Positions 46,022-52,713 of a stretch of DNA of 64,000 nucleotides are shown piece after piece (within the stretch, counting starts at the first letter, position 1; each line of letters opens with the position of its first letter). The stretch is from Streptomyces europaeiscabiei (lineage in GTDB: Bacteria > Actinomycetota > Actinomycetes > Streptomycetales > Streptomycetaceae). The stretch lies in NCBI RefSeq assembly GCF_036346855.1, contig NZ_CP107841.1:6390001-6454000 (forward strand). Reading direction: 5' to 3'. The position numbers and the translations under genes are program-made. Under the pieces are notes generated by a model. That model saw nothing but the letters and a program-made list of their open reading frames with translations. It searched no databases and was not told the DNA's origin.

Positions 46022-47269
46022 GTGAGCGAGAGCAGCGCGGAGGCCCTGGAGGCCGTCGCGAGCGCGGCCGCCGCCACGGCCGCGTCCGGCGACGGGATCT
46101 GGCGCAGAGCCGGTGTCGCGGGGGCGGCGATAGGCGTGGTCGCGGCGGGCGCGGCGGCCGGCGTCGCCATAGAGCGGCTCACCGTCGGACGCGGCATGCG
46201 CAGGAAGGCCCAGCTCGCGCTCGACTCCACCGGCCCGTACGGGGCACTGCGCGGCACCCCCGGCAAGGCGTACGCCGACGACGGTACCGAGCTGTACTAC
46301 GAGGTCGACGACGTTGAGCCGGAGGCCGGGCTCTCGCCCCGTAGACGCCGGCTCTTCGGCCGCAAGGCGCCCGCCCCGGTCACCGTCGTCTTCAGCCACG
46401 GCTACTGCCTCAACCAGGACTCCTGGCACTTCCAGCGGGCCGCGCTGCGCGGTGTCGTACGGACCGTGCACTGGGACCAGCGCAGCCACGGCCGGTCCGG
46501 CCGTGGCGCGGGCCAGGTGCAGGACGGGCTGCCGGTCACCATCGACCAGCTCGGGCGCGACCTGAGGGCCGTCATCGACGCGGCGGTGCCCGAGGGGCCC
46601 ATCGTGCTCGTCGGGCACTCCATGGGCGGCATGACCGTCATGGCGCTGGCCGCGCACGACCCGGAACTGATCCGCGAGCGGGTCGTCGCCGTCGCGCTGG
46701 TCGGTACGTCGTCGGGGCGGCTCGGCGAGGTCAACTTCGGGCTGCCGGTCGCCGGCGTCAACGCGGTGCGGCGGGTGCTGCCGGGTGTGCTGAAGGCGCT
46801 GGGGCAGCAGGCCGCGCTGGTGGAGCGGGGGCGGCGGGCGACCGCCGATCTGTTCGCCGGGATCATCAAGCGTTACTCGTTCGCGTCGCGGGACGTCGAC
46901 CCGGCGGTCGCGCGGTTCGCCGAGCGGATGATCGAGGGCACGCCGATCGACGTCGTCGCCGAGTTCTATCCGGCGTTCACCGAGCACGACAAGACCGAGG
47001 CACTGCCGACCTTCGCCGAGCTGCCGGTGCTCGTGCTGGCCGGGGTCAAGGACCTCGTCACGCCGAGCGAGCACAGTGAGGCCATCGCCGATCTGCTGCC
47101 GGACGCGGAGCTGGTGCTCGTACCGGACGCGGGGCATCTGGTGATGCTGGAGCACCCCGAGGTCGTGACCGACCGGCTCGCCGACCTCCTCACCCGCGCG
47201 GGGGCCGTTCCGGCGGGGGCTACCGTAAGTGGCTATGGAAGCGCCAGCAGCACCGCACGTCCCGGGTGA
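46022..47269 (+). CDS. Alpha/beta hydrolase with N-terminal membrane helix
   Basis: This 415-residue alpha/beta-fold hydrolase is probably membrane-anchored. A hydrophobic alanine/glycine-rich helix lies near residues 25-55 (AGVAGAAIGVVAAGAAAGVA). The hydrolase core has an oxyanion HGYC motif (VVFSHGYCLNQDSWHF), the nucleophile elbow GHSMGGM and the catalytic His in PDAGHLVMLEHPE. The GTG at 46022 is chosen because GAGGAGCGGGAC lies directly before it. Its end overlaps tsaE. The substrate is unknown. Confidence 0.85.
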   Translation: MSESSAEALEAVASAAAATAASGDGIWRRAGVAGAAIGVVAAGAAAGVAIERLTVGRGMRRKAQLALDSTGPYGALRGTPGKAYADDGTELYYEVDDVEPEAGLSPRRRRLFGRKAPAPVTVVFSHGYCLNQDSWHFQRAALRGVVRTVHWDQRSHGRSGRGAGQVQDGLPVTIDQLGRDLRAVIDAAVPEGPIVLVGHSMGGMTVMALAAHDPELIRERVVAVALVGTSSGRLGEVNFGLPVAGVNAVRRVLPGVLKALGQQAALVERGRRATADLFAGIIKRYSFASRDVDPAVARFAERMIEGTPIDVVAEFYPAFTEHDKTEALPTFAELPVLVLAGVKDLVTPSEHSEAIADLLPDAELVLVPDAGHLVMLEHPEVVTDRLADLLTRAGAVPAGATVSGYGSASSTARPG

Positions 47270-47759
47270 GTCCGGGCCGTCTCTGCGGATCACCGTAAAT
47301 TCCCCCGACCAGATGCTGGAGCTGGGCCGTCGCCTGGCCAAGCTCCTGCGCGCGGGCGATCTCGTGATGCTCAACGGGGAGTTGGGCGCCGGGAAGACCA
47401 CCCTGACCCGGGGGCTCGGGGAGGGACTGGGGGTGCGGGGTGCGGTCACCTCGCCGACCTTCGTCATCGCCCGGGTGCATCCCTCGCTGGTGGAGGGGCC
47501 GCCGCTCGTCCATGTCGACGCGTACCGCCTGGGCGGCGGGCTGGACGAGATGGAGGATCTCGATCTCGACGTCTCGCTGCCGGATTCGGTGATCGTCGTG
47601 GAGTGGGGCGAGGGGAAGGTCGAGGAGCTCACGGACGACCGGCTGAACGTGGTCATCCACCGGGCCGTCGGCGACACCACGGACGAGGTGCGACATGTGA
47701 CGGTCACCGGGCTGGGGGAACGGTGGGCATCCGTGGAGCTGGGTGTGCTGTCCGCGTGA
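47235..47759 (+). CDS. tsaE: tRNA t6A biosynthesis ATPase TsaE
   Basis: TsaE is the ATPase that, with TsaB and TsaD, makes N6-threonylcarbamoyladenosine in tRNA. The protein (about 174 residues) has the P-loop GELGAGKTTLTRGL, SPTFVIARVH and the conserved VHVDAYRLGG and VVEWGEG motifs. The gene overlaps the hydrolase by 35 bp. The ATG at 47235 is used, though a GTG six bases earlier is also possible. Confidence 0.95.
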   Translation: MEAPAAPHVPGESGPSLRITVNSPDQMLELGRRLAKLLRAGDLVMLNGELGAGKTTLTRGLGEGLGVRGAVTSPTFVIARVHPSLVEGPPLVHVDAYRLGGGLDEMEDLDLDVSLPDSVIVVEWGEGKVEELTDDRLNVVIHRAVGDTTDEVRHVTVTGLGERWASVELGVLSA

Positions 47760-47837
47760 CGCCGGGTCGTCTGCGGCTCGTCTGTTCCGACAAGGCGTCG
47801 GCAAGATGTTGCGTCGGCCGTCCTCGGCGTGGTCACA

Positions 47838-47869
47838 TGGTAACCAGTCCTTGGTTAGGTCTACCTAAC
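47838..47869 (+). promoter_or_regulatory. Two small palindromes upstream of the 57-residue gene
   Basis: TGGTAACCA (47838-47846) and GTTAGGT-CT-ACCTAAC (47854-47869) lie 31-62 bp before the ATG at 47900. They could be operators. The second recalls the ends of the DmdR/IdeR iron box but lacks its 19-bp length, so an iron role is not claimed. Confidence 0.4.
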
Positions 47870-47899
47870 TTGGTTCGCCGGTGGCACCAGGAGGCGTCC

Positions 47900-48073
47900 A
47901 TGTCGACAGCGGAGCGTAAGCCGACCGGGGCGGGCGGGGTGTCGATGCGGGACCTTCTGGCGGCGTGTGCGGCGGCGAAGGTGATCTCCACGCCGCCGGC
48001 TCCGCCAGCGGCTCCGCCGGTGAAGGTGGAGGGGCGGCGGACTGTGGTTGAACGGTGCCCCAGGGCTGCGTAG
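47900..48073 (+). CDS. Small conserved-type protein, 57 residues
   Basis: This 57-residue protein has a strong ribosome site (AGGAGG, seven bases before the ATG). The sequence has VSMRDLLAACAAAKVISTPP followed by a Pro/Ala-rich linker and a basic end (EGRRTVVERCPRAA). MRDLLAACAAA-type starts occur in small Streptomyces proteins of unknown function. Two cysteines are present. It lies in the tsaE-tsaB gap, downstream of the palindromes. Confidence 0.55.
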   Translation: MSTAERKPTGAGGVSMRDLLAACAAAKVISTPPAPPAAPPVKVEGRRTVVERCPRAA

Positions 48074-48129
48074 CGCCGCGGGAGGGGTGTCTCGGGTCGT
48101 GTCGCGGCTGGCGGGTGGGTGGGGGCTGG

Positions 48130-48157
48130 TCGCGCAGTTCCCCGCGCCCCTGAAGGG
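48130..48157 (+). repeat. Dispersed intergenic repeat, copy 3
   Basis: TCGCGCAGTTCCCCGCGCCC followed by CTGAAGGG: the same element as at 31851 and 32538. It abuts the far end of the minisatellite at 48176. Confidence 0.8.
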
Positions 48158-48175
48158 CCGGGGTTTCCTGCCCGG

Positions 48176-48580
48176 CGACCAGAAATGACCCTCTGTTCGA
48201 CCCGACCGCGCTCTGCCCTGCGGGCGGACATGGCGGCCTCTGCTCGATCAGGGCCGCCCTCGCGGCGCTGGCCGCCGAACGGCTCGCGGCGGGCGGGGAA
48301 CTGGAGCCGCCCTCTGCTCGATCACGGCCACCCTCTGCCCTGCGGCCGGAAATGGCCCTCTGCTCGATCACGGCCACCCTCTGCCCTGCAGGCGGGCGGA
48401 TATGGCGCCCTCTGCTTGATCAGGACCGCGCTCTGCAGGCGGCCGGACATGGCGCCCTCTGCTCGACCACGACCAACCTCTGCCCTGCGGCCGGAAATGG
48501 CCCTCTGCTCGATCACGGCCACCCGCTGCCCTGCGGCTGAAAATGGCGGCGCCTTCTACTCGACCACGATCACCTTCGTG
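48176..48580. repeat. Minisatellite of about 47-bp units from a gene's 3' end
   Basis: A motif like CTCTGCTCGATCACGGCC recurs at 48191, 48238, 48312, 48358, 48410, 48457, 48503 and 48553, mostly 46-52 bp apart, with CTGCGGCCGGAAATGG-like sequence between. The last unit (48553) is the 3' end of the minus-strand gene that stops at 48556, where the motif reads CTTCTACTCGACCACGATCA and CTA is the stop. The other units change that TAG to CAG or CAA. A 61-bp piece of tsaB is embedded at 48252-48312. Confidence 0.85.
48252..48312 (+). repeat. 61-bp exact copy of a tsaB segment
   Basis: This stretch is identical to 49777-49837 inside tsaB, in the same orientation. It replaces part of one minisatellite unit. 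In tsaB it encodes the segment [20 protein letters not shown]. Confidence 0.92.
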
Positions 48581-49116
48581 CCGATGCCGGCGAACTCCCA
48601 CATCGCCTTGCCGTCCTTGCGGGCCTCTCGGATGCCGCCCGTCTTGGTGGTGGGGTCGGGCTCGGGGGTGGAGCCGTCCACCGCCGCGCTGAAGCCGATG
48701 GAGACGCCGTCGACCGTGGCGAAGCGGACGACGTTCTCGATGGGGGTGCCGTCGGAGCCGGTGACGGCGGCGGAGCGGGACGTGACCGTGTAGGTGGCGG
48801 GGGTGGGGTCGACCGTGCTGGGGGTGACCTCGAAGGTGCGGGTGACCTTCTCGTTCGCGCCGACCAGCCAGACGCGGTCGTCGTCGAGGGAGTAGACGAC
48901 ACGTTCGCCGGAGCCCGAGTCGTCGGGGAGGACCTCGTCGGTGTCCTTCTCCCGGTCGGCGGGGGCCTTGGACTTCGGGAGCGCCGAGGACTTGGAGGGT
49001 GACGGTTTCCCGAGGTCGTCGGGCGCGTGCGCCGACGCCTGATAGGTGAGGAAACCGACTGCGGCGATGGCCGCCGCGGTGAGCCCGGCCACGAATACCG
49101 AGCTGCTACTGGCCAC
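48556..49116 (-). CDS. Membrane-anchored extracellular protein, unknown function
   Basis: This 186-residue protein begins with a membrane helix (SSVFVAGLTAAAIAAVGFLTY). A Ser/Pro/Lys linker follows (KPSPSKSSALPKSKAPADRE), then a beta-rich extracellular domain (RVVYSLDDDRVWLV through GTKVIVVE). The GTG at 49116 has AGGTGG nine bases upstream. An open frame to 49281 would run into the start of divergent tsaB. The stop codon lies inside the first unit of a minisatellite, so loss of that single TAG would extend the protein into repeat-encoded sequence. Confidence 0.65.
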   Translation of the reverse strand: MASSSSVFVAGLTAAAIAAVGFLTYQASAHAPDDLGKPSPSKSSALPKSKAPADREKDTDEVLPDDSGSGERVVYSLDDDRVWLVGANEKVTRTFEVTPSTVDPTPATYTVTSRSAAVTGSDGTPIENVVRFATVDGVSIGFSAAVDGSTPEPDPTTKTGGIREARKDGKAMWEFAGIGTKVIVVE

Positions 49117-49240
49117 CTTCTGAGTCCACCTCTCGTACCCACGTACGCCCTTGAAGTACGTCTGTGCTGTGACGGTAGCAGCAGAGGGGACGTGTACCAG
49201 GTCGGCCGTGGCCCGGCCCGAAGCGCCGTAGGCTGTTTGT

Positions 49241-49906
49241 GTGCTCTTGCTCGCTCTGGATACCGCCACCCCCGCCGTCACCGTCGCGCTGCACGACGGG
49301 ACGGACGTCGTCGCCGCGTCGAGTCAGGTGGACGCGCGTCGCCACGGGGAACTGCTGCTGCCCGCCGTCGACCGGGTCCTCGCCGAGGCGGGCACCCGCC
49401 TCGACGCCGTCACCGGCATCGTCGTGGGCATCGGCCCCGGCCCGTACACCGGGCTGCGCGTCGGCCTCATGACCGCCGACACCTTCGGCCTCGCCCTCGG
49501 GGTCCCCGTCCACGGCGTATGCACCCTCGACGGGCTCGCGTACGCGGCCGGGGCCGAGAAATCGGTCGAGGGACCGTTCGTGGTGGCGACCGACGCCCGG
49601 CGCAAGGAGGTGTACTGGGCGCGGTACGAGGACGCCCGGACGAGAGTCACCGAGCCGGCCGTCGACCGGCCCGCCGAGATCGCCGAAGCGGTGGCCGGAC
49701 TGCCGGCCGTGGGGGCCGGGGCGGTCCTCTATCCCGGCACCTTCCCGGACGCCCGCGCGCCCGAGCACGTCTCCGCGGCCGCCCTCGCGGCGCTGGCCGC
49801 CGAACGGCTCGCGGCGGGCGGGGAACTGGAGCCGCCCAGGCCGCTGTATCTGCGCCGGCCCGACGCCCAGGTGCCCAAGAACTACAAGGTGGTCACCCCC
49901 AAGTGA
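49241..49906 (+). CDS. tsaB: tRNA t6A biosynthesis protein TsaB
   Basis: TsaB is the scaffold partner of TsaD in t6A synthesis. The 221-residue protein has the ASKHA-fold start LLLALDTATPAVTVALHDG and the conserved GIGPGPYTGLRVGLMTADTF. DARRKEVYWARYE follows. The start is a GTG. The stop overlaps the rimI start. A 61-bp part of this gene is copied 1.5 kb upstream. Confidence 0.94.
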   Translation: MLLLALDTATPAVTVALHDGTDVVAASSQVDARRHGELLLPAVDRVLAEAGTRLDAVTGIVVGIGPGPYTGLRVGLMTADTFGLALGVPVHGVCTLDGLAYAAGAEKSVEGPFVVATDARRKEVYWARYEDARTRVTEPAVDRPAEIAEAVAGLPAVGAGAVLYPGTFPDARAPEHVSAAALAALAAERLAAGGELEPPRPLYLRRPDAQVPKNYKVVTPK

Positions 49907-50424
49907 CGACCCCGGTGCTGCGCGAGATGCGCTGGTGGGACATCGAGCCCGTCCTGGAGCTGGAGAAGGACCTCTTCCCCGAGGACGCCTGGTCCCGTGG
50001 CATGTTCTGGTCGGACCTCGCGCACGCGCGCGGGCCCCAGGCGACCCGGCGGTACTACGTGGCCGAGGACGCCGCAGGCGACGGTGACAGCGGCGGCAGG
50101 CGGATCGTCGGCTACGGGGGCCTCGCCTCCGCGGGCGACGTCGCCGACGTCCAGACCATCGCCGTCGCCCGGGAACATTGGGGCACCGGCCTCGGCGCGC
50201 TGATCCTCACCGAGCTGCTGCGGACCGCCACCACTTTCGAGTGCGCCCAGGTGATGCTCGAATGCCGGGTCGACAACGTCCGTGCCCAGAAGCTCTACGA
50301 ACGCTTCGGCTTCGAGGCGATCGGCTTCCGCCGCGGCTACTACCAGCCGGGGAACGTGGACGCCCTCGTCATGCGCCTCAACGACCCTTCCGCATCCGTA
50401 CAAGGAACCGAGATCAATGGCTAG
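49903..50424 (+). CDS. rimI: Ribosomal protein S18 alanine N-acetyltransferase
   Basis: This 173-residue GNAT acetyltransferase is placed as in most bacteria between tsaB and tsaD. The acetyl-CoA loop is [15 protein letters not shown] and the RimI-type C-terminus reads [40 protein letters not shown] is the usual RimI start region. The GTG overlaps the tsaB stop by three bases (GTGA). Confidence 0.92.
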   Translation: MTTPVLREMRWWDIEPVLELEKDLFPEDAWSRGMFWSDLAHARGPQATRRYYVAEDAAGDGDSGGRRIVGYGGLASAGDVADVQTIAVAREHWGTGLGALILTELLRTATTFECAQVMLECRVDNVRAQKLYERFGFEAIGFRRGYYQPGNVDALVMRLNDPSASVQGTEING

Positions 50425-51556
50425 GTCAATGGCTGACGAACCGCTGGTCCTGGGGATCGAGACCTCCTGCGACGAGACCGGTGTCGGCGTCGTGCGCGGC
50501 ACCACACTGCTGGCCGACGCGATCGCGTCGAGCGTCGACGAGCACGCCCGCTTCGGCGGCGTGGTGCCCGAGGTCGCCTCCCGCGCGCACCTGGAGGCGA
50601 TGGTCCCGACGATCGAACGCGCGTTGAAGGAAGCGGGGGTGAGCGCGAAGGACCTCGACGGCATCGCCGTCACCGCCGGGCCGGGGCTCGCGGGTGCGCT
50701 GCTGGTGGGTGTCTCGGCCGCCAAGGCGTACGCGTACGCGCTCGGCAAGCCGCTGTACGGCGTCAACCACCTCGCCTCCCACATCTGCGTCGACCAGTTG
50801 GAGCACGGGGCGCTGCCCGAGCCGACGATGGCGCTGCTGGTGTCGGGCGGGCACTCGTCGTTGCTGCTGTCCACGGACATCACGTCGGACGTACGGCCGA
50901 TGGGCGCGACGATCGACGATGCGGCGGGCGAGGCCTTCGACAAGATCGCGCGGGTGCTGAACCTCGGGTTCCCGGGCGGGCCGGTCATCGACCGGTACGC
51001 GAAGGAGGGTGACCCGACCGCGATCGCGTTCCCGCGGGGGCTCACCGGGCCCCGCGACCCCGCCTACGACTTCTCCTTCTCCGGTCTGAAGACCGCCGTG
51101 GCCCGCTGGATCGAGGCCAGGCGGGCGGCGGGCGAGGACGTTCCGGTGCGGGATGTGGCGGCTTCCTTCCAGGAGGCCGTGGTGGATGTGCTGACGCGCA
51201 AGGCCGTGCGGGCCTGCCGTGATCAGGGGGTGGATCATCTGATGATCGGTGGCGGCGTCGCGGCCAACTCCCGGCTGCGGGTGCTCGCCCAGGAGCGGTG
51301 CGAGGCCGCCGGGATCAGACTCCGGGTGCCCCGGCCCAAGTTGTGCACGGACAACGGGGCGATGGTGGCCGCGCTGGGCGCCGAGATGGTGGCGCGGGGG
51401 CGCGCCGCTTCGGACTGGGACCTGTCCGCGGACTCGTCGTTGCCGGTGACGGATCCGCATGTGCCGGGGCGCGCCGCTGGCCACGGCCACGGCCACGGGC
51501 ATACGCACGATCACGATCATGTGCACGAGGTCGCGAAGGACAACCTGTACTCGTGA
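50417..51556 (+). CDS. tsaD: tRNA N6-threonylcarbamoyltransferase TsaD
   Basis: TsaD is the catalytic subunit that transfers threonylcarbamoyl to adenosine-37 of ANN-reading tRNAs. The 379-residue protein has [15 protein letters not shown] and the metal-binding HLASH (in [11 protein letters not shown]). [10 protein letters not shown] and [11 protein letters not shown] complete the core. The ATG at 50417 has AAGGAA upstream and overlaps rimI by eight bp. The last 28 residues form a histidine-rich tail ([17 protein letters not shown]) not found in the usual family core; it may bind metal. Confidence 0.96.
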   Translation: MARSMADEPLVLGIETSCDETGVGVVRGTTLLADAIASSVDEHARFGGVVPEVASRAHLEAMVPTIERALKEAGVSAKDLDGIAVTAGPGLAGALLVGVSAAKAYAYALGKPLYGVNHLASHICVDQLEHGALPEPTMALLVSGGHSSLLLSTDITSDVRPMGATIDDAAGEAFDKIARVLNLGFPGGPVIDRYAKEGDPTAIAFPRGLTGPRDPAYDFSFSGLKTAVARWIEARRAAGEDVPVRDVAASFQEAVVDVLTRKAVRACRDQGVDHLMIGGGVAANSRLRVLAQERCEAAGIRLRVPRPKLCTDNGAMVAALGAEMVARGRAASDWDLSADSSLPVTDPHVPGRAAGHGHGHGHTHDHDHVHEVAKDNLYS

Positions 51557-51810
51557 CGACCGTCGCGTTGATGTGGGAGGCGCGGGCGGTGGCCGGGCGG
51601 GGGGAGGAACTCCTCGCCTGGGCGCGGGCCCAGGAGCTTCCCGTACGGCCGCTGCGGCGCGAGACGCTCAGGGCGCCGCAGGACCGGGTGCTGGTCATCA
51701 CGTGGTGGGATGCGGAGTACGACGCCGATCTACCCGAACTGCCGGAGCCCGGCGCGGAGTTGGTCAGTCGGACGGTGCACCGGTGGAGGTTCGAGTCACT
51801 GGGTGGGTGA
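51553..51810 (+). CDS. Small conserved protein coupled to tsaD
   Basis: This 85-residue protein starts at a GTG that overlaps the tsaD stop (GTGA), so it belongs to the t6A operon. The sequence ([20 protein letters not shown], then [20 protein letters not shown]) resembles an antibiotic-monooxygenase-like ferredoxin fold but no catalytic residues were recognised. Its last 47 bp overlap the convergent PH-domain gene. Confidence 0.65.
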   Translation: MTTVALMWEARAVAGRGEELLAWARAQELPVRPLRRETLRAPQDRVLVITWWDAEYDADLPELPEPGAELVSRTVHRWRFESLGG

Positions 51811-52501
51811 GGCGTCGGTGCTGACTTTCGCCGACGCGGTCCAGGGCGAGGAAGAAGACGGCGAGGCAGAGCAGCGGGACGCCCCCGAGCAGCAGGAGCG
51901 TGTGTGCCGGCCGGTCGGTGAAGAGCAACCCGGTGGTGAGGGCGAACATGGCGGCCGCGACGACCAGGCTCGCGATGCCCGCCCGCCGCGCTGCCATGCG
52001 CCGTCGCGTTCCCCGGGCGATGCGCTCCTCCACCTCCGGTCGCGTCTCCAGGGACGTGAGCCCGAGCCGCAGGGCTGTGGCGCACAGGTCGGCGACCTCG
52101 GCGATCGGGTCGGTCAACTGGTACTCGTCGAGGTGCGGGAGGCGGATCCGGCGACCCTCGGTGGAGTAGAGATACCCCGACCAGCGAGGGGCGCTCCCCT
52201 TGTTGTCCTCGACCCGGATGCCGTAGATGTCGGACCAGGCCCAACTACGGGTGCGTATCACCCCGCGTACGGTGACCCCGTCGGCCGTGACGGACGTACG
52301 CGCCCGCCACTGCTCCAGCACTGCCCGGCAGGCGACGGCCAGCCACGCCACCACGGCCAGCACGTCCCAGCCCGACGGCCCGAGCGTCGCCATCGCGTGC
52401 AGCGCGCCGGCGGAGACCAGCCCCGCCGCGACCAGCGTGGTGAGGAACGCGGGCGGAATTCCCCGCCGTCTGCGGTAATCCCGCTCGATGCCGTTGCTCA
52501 T
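51764..52501 (-). CDS. PH-domain membrane protein
   Basis: This 245-residue protein has two hydrophobic helices near residues 15-55 (PPAFLTTLVAAGLVSAG, VLAVVAWLAVACRAVLE). A bacterial PH-like domain follows (SVTADGVTVRGVIRTRSWAW, then YGIRVEDNKG). A further helix pair lies near the C-terminus (ASLVVAAAMFALTTGLLF, LLLGGVPLLCLAVFFLAL). The start at 52501 is preferred over an upstream glycine-rich extension. The function is unknown; in Streptomyces such proteins are common membrane components. Confidence 0.75.
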   Translation of the reverse strand: MSNGIERDYRRRRGIPPAFLTTLVAAGLVSAGALHAMATLGPSGWDVLAVVAWLAVACRAVLEQWRARTSVTADGVTVRGVIRTRSWAWSDIYGIRVEDNKGSAPRWSGYLYSTEGRRIRLPHLDEYQLTDPIAEVADLCATALRLGLTSLETRPEVEERIARGTRRRMAARRAGIASLVVAAAMFALTTGLLFTDRPAHTLLLLGGVPLLCLAVFFLALDRVGESQHRRLTHPVTRTSTGAPSD

Positions 52502-52713
52502 GGGGCCGTTATAACCCGTCTCAGTGAGCGTGAGGTAAGGATGCTGCGGCGCGTATCGAGGGGGAGTACGTGGCTGTTCGGTGGAGCAGCCGCCACCCCC
52601 GCCACCATCCACAGCCGCGACTCCGAGGGCATCACCCCGTCCCCGCCTCGGCCCCTCCGCCTGGGCCGCGTTCGTCGCGCACGCGGCGGCCCAGGCGGAG
52701 GGACGAACGGCCG

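Noticed and set aside
45770..47836. 688-residue open frame on the minus strand
   Set aside because: It is antisense to the hydrolase and tsaE genes, with no recognisable domain.
47854..47869. DmdR/IdeR iron box
   Set aside because: Only the outer TTAGGT/ACCTAA halves match; the element is shorter than the 19-bp iron box, so no iron regulation is claimed.
48176..48580. CRISPR array
   Set aside because: The units are imperfect, the intervening sequence is also repeated, and no Cas gene is nearby. It is a minisatellite.
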